A stretch of 64,000 bases of DNA from Acidobacteriota bacterium (lineage in GTDB: Bacteria > Acidobacteriota > Aminicenantia > Aminicenantales > Saccharicenantaceae), in NCBI GenBank assembly GCA_022711665.1, contig JAKLEN010000002.1:248001-312000 (forward strand), in the 5' to 3' direction. The notes beneath the pieces are model-generated. The model was not told the DNA's origin. It saw only the letters and a list, made by a program, of their open reading frames with translations, and searched no databases. How positions within the stretch are numbered: the first letter of the stretch is position 1; the number at the start of each line of letters is the position of its first letter. Of the stretch, positions 1-8,429 are shown piece by piece. A program made the position numbers and the translations under genes.

Positions 1-1374
1 CGCTCCAGGCACCGCATTTCGCGCCGGGACATCGACCCCGACTGCCTCAAGGTCCTGTACCGTCTGAACGGCCACGGCTTCATCGCCTACCTCGTCGGCG
101 GGGCCGTCCGGGACCTCATGCTCGGCCGCCGGCCGGCCGATTTCGACGTCGGCACCAACGCCCATCCCAACCAGATCAAGAAGCTCTTCCGCAACGCCTT
201 CCTCATCGGCCGCCGCTTCCGGCTGGCCCACGTCCGGTTCCAGGGCGGCAAGGTCATCGAGGTGTCGACCTTCCGCCGCAAGCCCGACGAGGAAGAGCTG
301 GCCGCCGAGCGCGAGGAGGCGGCGGCCCGGGCCGTCGAACCGGCCGAAGCCGCCCCGCCGGACGGGGCCGGCGAGACCGACGGCCGGCCCGATCAGACGG
401 CCGGGAGCGAGGGCGAAGCGGCCCCCGAAGAAGCCGGGGGCGGGACGGCCGGCCCGCGGCCCGGCCGGCTGCCGCTCAAGCCCATCGCCTACGGCACGCC
501 GCGCGAGGACGCCTTCCGCCGCGACCTGACGATCAACGCCCTGTTCTACGACATCGCCACGTTCTCGGTCATCGACTATGTCGGCGGCCTGGAGGACCTG
601 GCCGCCGGCCGCATCCGCATCATCGGCGATCCGGACGTGAGCTACGCCGAGGACCCGGTCCGCATCTGGCGCGTCCTCCGCCACGCCTCGCGCCTCGGCT
701 TCGGCATCGAGGAACGTACGGCCGAGGCCATCGCCCGGCACGTCCATCGGCTCGACTCCTGCTCGGGGGCCCGGCTCTACGAGGAGCTCAACAAGGACAT
801 GAAATCCGGCAGCATCCGGCCGTTCATCCAGGCCTGCCGGGCCCACGGCGTCCTGCCGCATGTCCTGGGGAATATCGGCGAGATCTATCAGGCCTCCGAC
901 AACGCCTTCGAGCGCCTGACCTTCCTTCTCGGCGCCCTCGACGCCTCCATCGGCTCCGGCGGGGCGCCCCCGCCCGAGGTGGCCTACGGGCTGCTCCTCT
1001 GGCCGTGGGCCGAGCCCCTGCTGGCGGCCATCCGCGGCGACAAGCCCAAGGTCCTTTACGACGCCTTCCGCGGCGTCGGGGCGGCGGCCACGGTGCCGAA
1101 GGCGCTGCTCCTCGAGACGGTCCATACCCTGGCCATCGTCGACCAGATGCTCCGCGCCCTGGCCGACGGCCAGATGCGCTGGGCGCTCAAGGAACGCCCG
1201 CATTACCCCGAGGCCTCGCGGATCGCGTCCCTCCTCGTCGAGGGGGCCTTCGGGACCTGCGAAGACCCGTTCTCGGTCATCTACCGCAATCGCTTCGGCG
1301 CCCGGCCGAGATCGAAGCCGCACCGGCACCGCCGCCGCAGAAAATCGGTTCCGCCGCCGCCCCCGGCGGACTGA
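1..1374 (+). CDS. pcnB: Poly(A) polymerase / CCA tRNA nucleotidyltransferase family, 5' truncated by window edge
   Basis: The reading frame is open from base 1, so the true start lies upstream. The class II nucleotidyltransferase head domain is clear: a GGAVRD motif, then PADFDVGT with the two catalytic Asp of DxD, then RRDLTINALFYD and the RNA-binding stretch EDPVRIWRVLRHASRLGF. The protein would add nucleotides to RNA 3' ends in the cytoplasm. PcnB and CCA-adding enzymes are hard to separate by eye; the spacing and the basic C-terminal tail (KPHRHRRRRK) resemble PcnB. Oddly, about 65 residues rich in Ala, Glu, Gly and Pro are inserted in the palm between FRRKPDE and GTPREDAF. The VKOR-DsbA gene follows 24 bases later. 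Confidence 0.88.
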   Translation, partial: RSRHRISRRDIDPDCLKVLYRLNGHGFIAYLVGGAVRDLMLGRRPADFDVGTNAHPNQIKKLFRNAFLIGRRFRLAHVRFQGGKVIEVSTFRRKPDEEELAAEREEAAARAVEPAEAAPPDGAGETDGRPDQTAGSEGEAAPEEAGGGTAGPRPGRLPLKPIAYGTPREDAFRRDLTINALFYDIATFSVIDYVGGLEDLAAGRIRIIGDPDVSYAEDPVRIWRVLRHASRLGFGIEERTAEAIARHVHRLDSCSGARLYEELNKDMKSGSIRPFIQACRAHGVLPHVLGNIGEIYQASDNAFERLTFLLGALDASIGSGGAPPPEVAYGLLLWPWAEPLLAAIRGDKPKVLYDAFRGVGAAATVPKALLLETVHTLAIVDQMLRALADGQMRWALKERPHYPEASRIASLLVEGAFGTCEDPFSVIYRNRFGARPRSKPHRHRRRRKSVPPPPPAD

Positions 1375-1398
1375 CACGACACCCCGAAGGAGACGCTC

Positions 1399-2667
1399 AT
1401 GAGCTTCCCCCACGAACGGACGCTGACCCTGAACGGCCTGCGCTGGCCCCGCGTTTTGAGCTTCCTGGCCGGCGCGGGCATGATCACGGCCTCGATCATG
1501 ACCATCGACCACTTCTTCAAGGCCAACTACCCCAAGACCATCTTCACCGGCTCCTTCTGCGACGTCAGCGCCTTCTTCAACTGCGACAGCTCGGCCTTCT
1601 CCGAGATCTCGCAGATCCTGGGCGTGCCGCTCGGCTTCTTCGGCGCGTTCATGGGCCTGCTCATCGTCCTGGGCGCGGTCTTCCCGTCGGCGGCCTTCGA
1701 GCGAACGAACAAGTCGCTCTCGCTCCTGAACGTGGCCGGCGTCGTCACGCTCTTCCTCTACTCGGTCTTCAAGCTCGGCAGCCTGTGCCTGCTCTGCTCG
1801 GGCTTCTACCTGTTCTCGATCTTCAATTTCATCCTCTTCGCCGTCTACGGCATCGACCGCGGGACCAGGAACCTGATCAAGCGCTGGGTCCAGCCGTCGT
1901 TCAAGCTGCTGGTCGTCTTCGCCCTGGCCGCTGCGGCCGGCGGCTACGCGATGATCCAGTACCACGACGCCCGCAAGGCCGCCCAGACGGGCACGTCGGT
2001 CAACATCGTCAAGCAGTTCTACGAGCTGCCCAGGGTGGCCGGGCCCTCATTCCTGTCGCCGTACTGGTCGGTCAAGTCGACCGACAGGTTCGAGGACGCC
2101 GCCATCCAGATCGTCGAATACACGGACTTCATGTGCCCGGACTGCCTCTACCTGAGCCAACAGATGGAGAAGCTGAAGAAGGACTTCGCCGGCAAGATCA
2201 ACGTGGCCATCCAGTTCTTCCCGCTCGACGCCTGCAACGCCGTCGTGCCCGAGAAGGGCAACCTCCACCCCGGGGCCTGCGAGCTGACCTACATCGCCGC
2301 GGGGGCGGCCGGCCGCTTCGCCGAGATCCACGACGAGATCTGGGCCAACTTCGAACGGCGCAAGGATCCGGCCTGGCGCCGGGCCCTGGCCGAAAAGTAC
2401 GGCGCGGCGGGCGCGGCCGGCGATCCGGCCGTCCGCGACCTGGTCAAGAGAATCATCGACACTGGCGCCGAGTACGAGAAGACATCGGACAAGTTCTCGC
2501 ACGGCATCCGCTCGACGCCGACGGTGATCATCAACAACCGGATGATCATCGGCACGCTCCCCTACGAGCACCTCAAGGCCATCTGCCAGGCGCTGGTCGA
2601 GGAGCGCGAGGGCGGACCGAAGAAGTTCATCGAGAACTGGGTCGAACCCTCGCGCCGGAAGAAATAG
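1399..2667 (+). CDS. VKOR-DsbA fusion: self-contained disulfide-forming enzyme
   Basis: A 422-residue inner-membrane protein. Residues about 20-185 form a multi-span vitamin K epoxide reductase domain with the loop cysteines C54 and C62 and the quinone-side CLLC pair C130/C133. Residues about 230-420 form a thioredoxin-fold DsbA-like domain with CPDC (C246, C249) and a cis-Pro in STPT (P374). In this family the VKOR half passes electrons from the thioredoxin half to quinone, so one polypeptide replaces DsbA plus DsbB for periplasmic disulfide formation. It starts 24 bases after the upstream gene behind AAGGAG. Extra cysteines between the motifs (near C279 and C294) may form a structural disulfide. 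Confidence 0.92.
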   Translation: MSFPHERTLTLNGLRWPRVLSFLAGAGMITASIMTIDHFFKANYPKTIFTGSFCDVSAFFNCDSSAFSEISQILGVPLGFFGAFMGLLIVLGAVFPSAAFERTNKSLSLLNVAGVVTLFLYSVFKLGSLCLLCSGFYLFSIFNFILFAVYGIDRGTRNLIKRWVQPSFKLLVVFALAAAAGGYAMIQYHDARKAAQTGTSVNIVKQFYELPRVAGPSFLSPYWSVKSTDRFEDAAIQIVEYTDFMCPDCLYLSQQMEKLKKDFAGKINVAIQFFPLDACNAVVPEKGNLHPGACELTYIAAGAAGRFAEIHDEIWANFERRKDPAWRRALAEKYGAAGAAGDPAVRDLVKRIIDTGAEYEKTSDKFSHGIRSTPTVIINNRMIIGTLPYEHLKAICQALVEEREGGPKKFIENWVEPSRRKK

Positions 2668-2714
2668 CCCTTCTCCCGATCCCGGGGAGGCCCCTCTCTC
2701 CGGCCGGACGACGC

Positions 2715-3959
2715 TCAGAAATCCAGGCTGAACCTGGCGAAGACCTCGCTGCTGGCCGGCGCCGGCCCGGTGAAGAGGGGCGAGCGCCGGACGGTCTGGC
2801 GGCGGAACTCAAGGGTCAGCGCGGCTTCGATCCCGCCCCGTTCGTAGAAGGTGTAGCGGCCGCCGGCGGAGACGCGGCGGCGGACCGACCAGGCGCCCAG
2901 CGCGGCGGCCCGGGAGCCGTCGTCGAGGGCCTCGAAGCGGACGGCGGCCACGGCCGGATGAGCCAGACGCCGGCTCCGGCGGGCCCGGTAGTTGCGTCCG
3001 GCCGTCTCCTTCATCTCCTCCGTGACCAGCAGCCACGCCGCCGTGACCGAGAGGACCGATTCGCGGAAGCTACGGCCGAGGCCGGGCGCGTCGTCGCGGC
3101 GCAGGGCCTTCATGTATTCGGCGCTGAACTCGAGGTGCTCGAACCAGGGGAAGCTCAGGTACGAGCCGACGTTGAGCGTAGTCAGGCGACGGGCCAGACC
3201 GGGCTCGCTGGCCAGGGCGGCGGAGATCCGCCAATCGTCGCCGGCCGGGCTGGAAACGCCGGCCAGGATCCAGGAGTTCAGGCGCGGGACGTCGAACGCT
3301 GGGAAGTCCGGCACGGCCGGACCCAGGAGCCCCGAGCCGGCCAGATGGGCCGACCAGACGCGCCCCTTGTAGACCGTGGCCGAGAGGTCGGTCGAGCCGG
3401 GGATCCTGATCCCCGCCGTCAGTCCGACGGCCTTGGCTTCGTAGGCGTCTTGAGCCATGAGGTCGGTCGCCAGGTACGTCTCGAACAGGCCGAAGGGCTG
3501 GATCCGCTTGCCCAGGACCAGGTAGAGCGGCGTGCGCGGCACGGTGATGTCGAGATGGGCCTCGTCCACGGCAAGGACGGCATCGCCGCCGTTGAGCGGG
3601 TCGCCGATCCATTCGGAATTGAGGACGATGGTGGCCGCGAGCCAGCCGGCGACATCGGCCTCGACGCCGAGCTCGAAAGCCCGCAGATAGAGGTCCGTCG
3701 CGGCGGCCGGCCCTTCGGCTTTCCGCCAGCGGCCCTCTCCGGCCAGGTAGCCGGAGAGGTTGATCAGGTCGTACCACTTGGCCTCGGCCGGCGCGGCGGC
3801 CTGAAGGCAGGCGGGCCGGGCCGGGCTGGACGAGCGGTCCGGTGGCAGCAGCCCGGTCTGACCCGGGGCGGCGGGCGCGGGTCCAGGCATGAAGAGCGCC
3901 ATGAGCGCCAGGATAAGCGGAGCGGTTCCCCGGCCCATCTTCCGGTTTCCCCGCCACAT
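2715..3959 (-). CDS. Outer-membrane porin-like protein (LbtU-like)
   Basis: About 414 residues, convergent with the VKOR-DsbA gene. The N-terminus has basic residues followed by APLILALMALFMPGPAPAA, a Sec signal peptide. The rest alternates polar and hydrophobic residues and ends in FARFSLDF with a terminal Phe, as expected for an outer-membrane beta-barrel. Phrases such as GKRIQPFGLFETYLATD resemble the LbtU siderophore-porin and carbohydrate-porin type, but the ligand cannot be read from sequence. ATG 3959 was chosen for its basic n-region; ATG 3938 is an equally possible start, and neither has a strong Shine-Dalgarno. Confidence 0.68.
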   Translation of the reverse strand: MWRGNRKMGRGTAPLILALMALFMPGPAPAAPGQTGLLPPDRSSSPARPACLQAAAPAEAKWYDLINLSGYLAGEGRWRKAEGPAAATDLYLRAFELGVEADVAGWLAATIVLNSEWIGDPLNGGDAVLAVDEAHLDITVPRTPLYLVLGKRIQPFGLFETYLATDLMAQDAYEAKAVGLTAGIRIPGSTDLSATVYKGRVWSAHLAGSGLLGPAVPDFPAFDVPRLNSWILAGVSSPAGDDWRISAALASEPGLARRLTTLNVGSYLSFPWFEHLEFSAEYMKALRRDDAPGLGRSFRESVLSVTAAWLLVTEEMKETAGRNYRARRSRRLAHPAVAAVRFEALDDGSRAAALGAWSVRRRVSAGGRYTFYERGGIEAALTLEFRRQTVRRSPLFTGPAPASSEVFARFSLDF

Positions 3960-4071
3960 CTTGACATACCGCCAGAGGAGTGTCAACGCGCCGCGGACCG
4001 GAGGGCAGCCGACTCTGGAGCGCATCCGGCACGCCGGGCCGGGACGCTAATTCCCGAAGCGCCGGATTTTT

Positions 4072-4092
4072 CCTGTTCGGAACAGGGTTTTT
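4072..4092. other. Perfect 7-bp inverted repeat followed by a T run
   Basis: CCTGTTC and GAACAGG are separated by one base, with GTTTTT following on the + strand. It looks like a compact intrinsic terminator or a repressor site. No + strand gene directly precedes it, so the role is unclear; it lies in the 453-base gap between the porin start and the PadR gene. Confidence 0.35.
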
Positions 4093-4204
4093 CCACGAAA
4101 AGGTCCGAAATCCAGCCCCTTTAGCAGGTTTCGGGAGAAGTCGGTCAGCCGGTCGCCGGCCGCCCCGCCTGAAAGCCGGCCGGGGGACCATCGAGGACCC
4201 GCCC

Positions 4205-4252
4205 CTTTTCGGCATATTTCGAGGAAAACCTCGCTTTGCCGAAGACAAAAGG
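4205..4252. other. Long stem-loop in the gap upstream of the PadR gene
   Basis: Nested arms CCTTTT/AAAAGG, TTCGGCA (4208-4214)/TGCCGAA (4237-4243) and CGAGG (4220-4224)/CCTCG (4229-4233) enclose an AAAA loop, interrupted by small internal loops. It could be a terminator-like or structured RNA element. No coding capacity is evident in the surrounding 3960-4412. Confidence 0.4.
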
Positions 4253-4326
4253 CCTCCGCGGGCCGCGAAAACAGGGCGATCAGCGGGATTGCCGCTTGCG
4301 TCGTTCGTAGGTTCTTCTTCAGCCGC

Positions 4327-4355
4327 TTGACATACCGTGTTATATACACTATTGG
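4327..4355 (+). promoter_or_regulatory. sigma70-type promoter of the PadR gene
   Basis: TTGACA (4327-4332), a 17-base spacer and TATTGG (4350-4355). The -35 box is perfect and the -10 weak. The local sequence is AT-rich against a very GC-rich background. The start codon at 4413 lies about 50 bases beyond the predicted transcription start. Confidence 0.6.
4337..4349. promoter_or_regulatory. Palindromic operator candidate inside the PadR promoter spacer
   Basis: GTGT-TATAT-ACAC is a perfect dyad (GTGT/ACAC) between the -35 and -10 boxes, and a partial copy (GTTTATACAC) follows at 4355-4364. PadR-family regulators commonly bind such dyads in their own promoters, so autorepression is the simplest reading. 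Confidence 0.5.
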
Positions 4356-4412
4356 TTTATACACGTCCTAATGGGAAACGCTCCATGCGTTTCGAAAAAG
4401 GCCGGAGGCTAG

Positions 4413-4754
4413 ATGACGGAACCAGACATCGGCAGGCTGGAAACGGAGATGAACCGGGGCTTCCTCCACATCCTCGTCCTGGCGCTGCTAGAAAAGAACA
4501 TGTACGGCTATTCCATGGTCAAACACATCGGGTCCCTGGGCTACAAGGTCGAGGAGAATACCCTCTATCCCCTGCTCCGGCGGCTTGAAAAGAACGGCCG
4601 GATCGCCTCGAAGTGGGAGCTCGCCGGGGGCAGGCCGCGCAAGTTCTACGGCATCACGCCGGAGGGCCGGGCCCTTCGGACCGGGCTCCTGGAAATCTGG
4701 AGGCGCCAGGGCCGCGTGCTCGAGGAGATCGTCAAGGAGCGCCTGGCCGGCTGA
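4413..4754 (+). CDS. PadR-family transcriptional regulator
   Basis: A 113-residue winged-helix protein of normal length for the short PadR subfamily. Family hallmarks are LALLEKNMYGYSMVKHI, then ENTLYPLLRRLEKNGRI with the recognition helix, then GRPRKFYGITPEG in the wing. Members are dimeric repressors that usually respond to a small molecule or control a membrane protein encoded nearby. The convergent neighbour at 4772 is a small three-span membrane protein, and there is no obvious co-transcribed target. An operator-like dyad in its own promoter supports autoregulation. Confidence 0.9.
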   Translation: MTEPDIGRLETEMNRGFLHILVLALLEKNMYGYSMVKHIGSLGYKVEENTLYPLLRRLEKNGRIASKWELAGGRPRKFYGITPEGRALRTGLLEIWRRQGRVLEEIVKERLAG

Positions 4755-4771
4755 CAATCCCGACGCCCGGC

Positions 4772-5134
4772 TCAGGGCAGGAATTGCTGGGCGTCCGTGG
4801 CGATGGCCGTGCCCAAATAGAGATCGAGGGCCTTGGCCACGGTGAAGACGACGAACACCAGCACGATGACGGCCACGAGGATCAAAAGGACGGCCTGTGT
4901 GCCGGAGACCTTCCGGGCCAGGCCCTGCGGGGCGAGGACGTCCCAGAGGGACTTGCCGACGAAACCTATCATGATCATCAGGCCGAGGAACAGCCGATAG
5001 CCGTAGACGCGGCCGTGGGCCTCGTCCCGGGCGTCGATGTGGAAGAGGGGCGAGACCAGCCAGACGGCGAAGAGGAGCACGACCGCCGTCAAGCCCCAGG
5101 CCAGGATTTTTTTCCGGTCGGGCGGCGTCTTCAT
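4772..5134 (-). CDS. Small three-span membrane protein of unknown function
   Basis: 120 residues with three hydrophobic segments (about 12-28, 46-66 and 80-102). A short lysine-rich N-terminus (MKTPPDRKK) precedes the first span. I recognise no family. A perfect TATAAT lies at 5143-5148, only 8 bases before the ATG, so the mRNA is probably leaderless, and no Shine-Dalgarno is visible. It is convergent with the PadR gene, so regulation by PadR is possible but not shown. Confidence 0.62.
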   Translation of the reverse strand: MKTPPDRKKILAWGLTAVVLLFAVWLVSPLFHIDARDEAHGRVYGYRLFLGLMIMIGFVGKSLWDVLAPQGLARKVSGTQAVLLILVAVIVLVFVVFTVAKALDLYLGTAIATDAQQFLP

Positions 5135-5142
5135 CGCCGGCC

Positions 5143-5148
5143 ATTATA
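5143..5148 (-). promoter_or_regulatory. -10 box of a probable leaderless promoter
   Basis: Consensus TATAAT on the minus strand, 8 bases upstream of the ATG at 5134. Transcription would start at or within about two bases of the start codon. The -35 region (near 5166-5171, TGGCTA) is poor. Confidence 0.5.
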
Positions 5149-5278
5149 TAAGAACGGGGGGCCCGTAGCCAGCCCCCGTTCCCGTCCGGATCCGAGGGCG
5201 GGCCTGCCGACCCCCGGAGAATGATGCGCGCCGGGGAACGCCGCGGGCGCCCCCCGGCGCGCTCGATATCGGTTCAGG

Positions 5279-6298
5279 TCAGTCCCGGTGCGGGGCGCAG
5301 AGCAACCCGTTGTTGTAGTTGTCCAGGACGGAGCAGAGGGGCTCGCCGACGCGCCAGGGCGACAGCGGTCCGCCGGCGGCGACGCCGCTGCCGACATAGT
5401 ACGTCGCCATCCAGGCATCCGCGGCCGTGATCGCGGCCGAGACGCAGCCGGCGTCATTGCCGATCATGACGTTCAGCTTGGCGGCGACCAGCGCGGCGAA
5501 CATGGTGTAGGTCTTGTCCCCGCCGACCGGCGCCTTCATCAGGGCGATGGCCTCTTCCATCGTGTAGGTCCGACCGCCGATCATAATGCTCGAGACAGGC
5601 CAGGCTTCGGGATGGTTCATCCAGTACCCCGGCGTCCCCGTTCCCGGGGAAGAGTTGGGGATGACCGAGAAGTCGAACCGGAGCAGGCTGATCTTGACGT
5701 AGCCGTTGATCAGGCCGGTATCGAGCGAGGGATGGTTCCCCCAGGTGTAATACGTCGGCAGCTGTTCCGAGATGATGGTGTCCGCGACGCCGCCCTGTTC
5801 CGCGCCCGGACGCTGGATGACGACGGTCTGAACGGCCCCGGCGGGGGTGGTGTACGTGATCGTCAGCCTCGGCCTCTGGGCGATCGTCGCATACTCGCTG
5901 CTGTAGTACGCCGTATACGGCGAGGTGGCGTTCTGCATCATCAGGAAGCCGTAGTTGGGATAGGTGCCGTTGACCCAGGCCTGAACGAGGGCTGTCAGGT
6001 CGACCGTCCGCCAGCCATAGACGTCGTTGACGAACGAGCCGACCACCCCGTCCCAGGCGCTGCCGAAATTCTGCCAGTTTACGCCCAGCTCGTCCCAGCC
6101 CTGCGTGATCCGGTACAAGGTCACCGTCTCCGTCGTCGTGTGGTGCTGGACGAAGATCGCGAACTCGGCGCTGTTGACGATCGAGCCTTGCGGGATGGTC
6201 ACCTGGGCCGCGACAGGCGCGGCCGTCAGGGTCAGCAGGCAGGCCGCCGCGAACGGGAAAGCAACCAGTTTCAGGACCCTTTTGAACCCTTTATGCAT
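5279..6298 (-). CDS. Secreted DNRLRE-domain protein with GYWMNHPEAWP module
   Basis: 339 residues with signal peptide (LLTLTAAPVAAQ). Residues about 35-200 look like a DNRLRE jelly-roll domain: VTLYRITQGWDELGVNWQNF, WRTVDLTALVQAWVNG and RPRLTITY are typical. The C-terminal third carries TPGYWMNHPEAWPVSSIMIG and AALVAAKLNVMIGNDAGCV, a module I have seen at the ends of bacterial surface proteins but whose role is unknown to me. The start follows an excellent AAGGAGGAA. It is probably extracellular or surface-exposed and acts alone; a good minus-strand promoter lies about 160 bases upstream. Confidence 0.75.
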   Translation of the reverse strand: MHKGFKRVLKLVAFPFAAACLLTLTAAPVAAQVTIPQGSIVNSAEFAIFVQHHTTTETVTLYRITQGWDELGVNWQNFGSAWDGVVGSFVNDVYGWRTVDLTALVQAWVNGTYPNYGFLMMQNATSPYTAYYSSEYATIAQRPRLTITYTTPAGAVQTVVIQRPGAEQGGVADTIISEQLPTYYTWGNHPSLDTGLINGYVKISLLRFDFSVIPNSSPGTGTPGYWMNHPEAWPVSSIMIGGRTYTMEEAIALMKAPVGGDKTYTMFAALVAAKLNVMIGNDAGCVSAAITAADAWMATYYVGSGVAAGGPLSPWRVGEPLCSVLDNYNNGLLCAPHRD

Positions 6299-6453
6299 GA
6301 CATTCCTCCTTCTTGGATGATTGACGTTTTTTGACACGGTGTTCCCCAAAAAGGTGCTAAACTGTGATTCCCACCTCCCCGCTGACGCCGGAAACCAGCC
6401 CTTTCGAGCATTTGGAAACACTGGTCCCTCATATTCCTTTGAAACCCTAATAA

Positions 6454-6482
6454 TCCATAGCGTATTAACCTCATCCTGTCAA
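6454..6482 (-). promoter_or_regulatory. sigma70-type promoter of the DNRLRE gene
   Basis: On the minus strand: TTGACA (6477-6482), 17-base spacer, TATGGA (6454-6459). This gives a 5' leader of about 150 bases. The stretch 6299-6540 is clearly more AT-rich than its surroundings; I see no gene in it. Confidence 0.6.
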
Positions 6483-6793
6483 GCGGCGAAGGCCACCTCA
6501 AACGGCTAATCTGTATAATATTTGGACAATCCGGCCTGAGGAACTTTTTTTCGCGAAGCGCCGGTGTTTTAGGGCGCCATACAAGCCGATTATCGTGATC
6601 TCTCGAAGCGCCCAAGGCCTGAGATAGAAGCCTGACATGGCGAACCTGACAATGCTCGGAACGGGTCTGATCGCACCGGCTTCGGGATGATCGCGGCCGC
6701 GGGCCAGGACGGGTGCGCGGCCGGGAAGGCCGAGGGCCGGACCGGGCGGCGCGGCGCCGCCGGAAGAAGAAGCGGCTCAAGCATAAATAAAGA

Positions 6794-6822
6794 TGGACCT
6801 GACGCCATCTTGGAATTATGAT
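6794..6822 (+). promoter_or_regulatory. Promoter of the Xaa-Pro aminopeptidase gene
   Basis: TGGACC (6794-6799), 17-base spacer, TATGAT (6817-6822). The predicted start of transcription is about 27 bases before the ATG at 6856, with AGAGGG as Shine-Dalgarno. The rest of 6541-6793 shows no gene. Confidence 0.5.
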
Positions 6823-6855
6823 TTGGCGGAAATGCCGAAAGAAGAGGGAACGACC

Positions 6856-8361
6856 ATGATGAACACAACGCCCGCTCGCAGGAAATCCGCTTCCGGCCTC
6901 TGGCTTCCGGGCCTTCTCGCCTTTGCGCTCGTTCTGGGAGCCGTTGCGGGGTTCGGCCAGGAGATGCCCGGCCGGCCCGCTTCGCTCGACACGGCCAAGG
7001 CGCCGGCGATCGCCGCGCGCCGGGCCCATCTGATGGCCGCCGTCAAGGACGGGATCATCCTCATCCCGTCGCAGGTCAAGTCCCGCGAAAACCTCAATTT
7101 CGTCTACCTCACCGGGCTCAAGGAAGCCGACGCGGTCCTTCTCCTCGATCCCGCGGGGAACCCGCGCGAGACCATCTTCCGCCGCGCCGGCGGCGGGCCC
7201 GGGGCGCGGATCATGGCCGGCGAGCCGGCCGGCACGGCCAGACCCGGCGGCCCGGGCGGCCAGGTCACGGCGCCGAACGCCGCCGGGCCCGACCAAGGCC
7301 TGGTCGAGAAACCGGCAACGCAGCTTTCCATGGAGCTTATCCGCCTGGCCATGTCCGGCCGCCTGAAGCGCGTCTATCTTCCCCTGGCCGATCTCGACTT
7401 CCTGGCCCGGGCCTTCGGCGAGACCGGCCTGCCCAATCCCCTGTCGCAGGCGGAGGACCTGGTCAACATCGACCCGGCGATCTCGGAGCTGCGCCTGACC
7501 AAGGACGCCGACGAGATCGCCGTCCTGCGCCAGGCCATCGACCTCACGGCGGAAGCCCTGAACGAAACCTTCCGGGCCGCCGAGCCCAAGATGAGCGAGG
7601 TCGACCTGGCCGCCATCCTCCGCTACGCTTTCGACCGGCGCGAGACCGAGGACTCTTTCCTCCAGGCCGCGTCCGGCCCGAACTCGACGAACATCCACTT
7701 CGGGGCGACGTCCCGCCCCCTGACGGCCGGCGATCTCGTCGTCTTCGACGTCGGGGTCTGGCTCCGCGGCTACACCTCGGACATCAGCCGGACCATCCCG
7801 GCCGGCGGCCGCTTCACGGCGGCGCAGCAGGACATCTATGCCCTCGTTCTCGAGGCCGAAAAGGCCGGCTGCGCCGGGCTCGTCCCGGGCGTCACTTTCA
7901 AGGCCGTCCAGACCGCGGTCGAGGACATCCTGATGGCCGGATTGGAGAAGCTCGGCCTGGTCACGGACGTCAAGTCCCCCTGGCAGCGGCGTTTCTACAT
8001 CCAGCACGGCTTCGGCCACGGCATCGGGCTGGACGTCCATGACGTCTGGAGCTGGCACAGCCCGCGCCTCGACCAGGTCGTCATGGCCCCGGGAATGATC
8101 ATGACCATGGAGCCGGGGCTCTATTTCCCCGAAGGCCGCCTCGAGACCCTCAAGGGCAAGGCCCCCGAGGCCGAGATCGCCGCCTTCCGGGACAAGGTCG
8201 GGCCGGTCTACAAGAAGTACGCCGGCCTGGGCGTCCGCATCGAAGACGACGTCCTGATCACCGCGACCGGCAACGAGATCCTGTCGGACCGTGTGCCCAA
8301 GGAGATCGCCGCGATCGAGAAGCTGATGCGGGAGAAGAGCGCCTTTAACCTTATGAAGTGA
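6856..8361 (+). CDS. Secreted Xaa-Pro aminopeptidase (M24B)
   Basis: 501 residues. A signal peptide (LLAFALVLGAVAGFGQ) is followed by an aminopeptidase-P N-terminal domain and a pita-bread M24 catalytic domain. The five metal ligands are visible: VFDVGVW and SDISRT (two Asp), GFGHGIGLDVH (His), TMEPGLYF (Glu) and VRIEDDVL (Glu). Members cleave the N-terminal residue from peptides with proline at position 2. The signal peptide places it in the periplasm or outside. The start at the MM pair was chosen because it sits behind AGAGGG and begins the signal peptide; an upstream in-frame ATG at 6793 would add an unlikely extension. Confidence 0.92.
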   Translation: MMNTTPARRKSASGLWLPGLLAFALVLGAVAGFGQEMPGRPASLDTAKAPAIAARRAHLMAAVKDGIILIPSQVKSRENLNFVYLTGLKEADAVLLLDPAGNPRETIFRRAGGGPGARIMAGEPAGTARPGGPGGQVTAPNAAGPDQGLVEKPATQLSMELIRLAMSGRLKRVYLPLADLDFLARAFGETGLPNPLSQAEDLVNIDPAISELRLTKDADEIAVLRQAIDLTAEALNETFRAAEPKMSEVDLAAILRYAFDRRETEDSFLQAASGPNSTNIHFGATSRPLTAGDLVVFDVGVWLRGYTSDISRTIPAGGRFTAAQQDIYALVLEAEKAGCAGLVPGVTFKAVQTAVEDILMAGLEKLGLVTDVKSPWQRRFYIQHGFGHGIGLDVHDVWSWHSPRLDQVVMAPGMIMTMEPGLYFPEGRLETLKGKAPEAEIAAFRDKVGPVYKKYAGLGVRIEDDVLITATGNEILSDRVPKEIAAIEKLMREKSAFNLMK

Positions 8362-8366
8362 AGGAA

Positions 8367-8414
8367 GGGCCGGGCCCGCCTCCGGCCCCAGGCGGGTCTG
8401 GGCGGGTCCGGCCC
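8367..8414. terminator. Strong stem between convergent genes
   Basis: GGGCCGGGCCCGCC (8367-8380) pairs with GGGCGGGTCCGGCCC (8400-8414) with one mismatch. There is no T run, so it is likely a bidirectional stabilising or pausing stem between the aminopeptidase and M55 genes. Confidence 0.5.
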
Positions 8415-8429
8415 CTCACTGCCGTCTCT

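Noticed and set aside
4072-4092. Functional terminator on the + strand
   Set aside because: Stem and T run fit, but no + strand gene ends upstream, so it is kept only as an unexplained palindrome.
1005-4124. Very long + strand open frame across three genes
   Set aside because: High GC leaves few stops. The translation is Arg/Pro/Gly-rich without domains, and it overlaps well-supported pcnB, VKOR-DsbA and porin genes.
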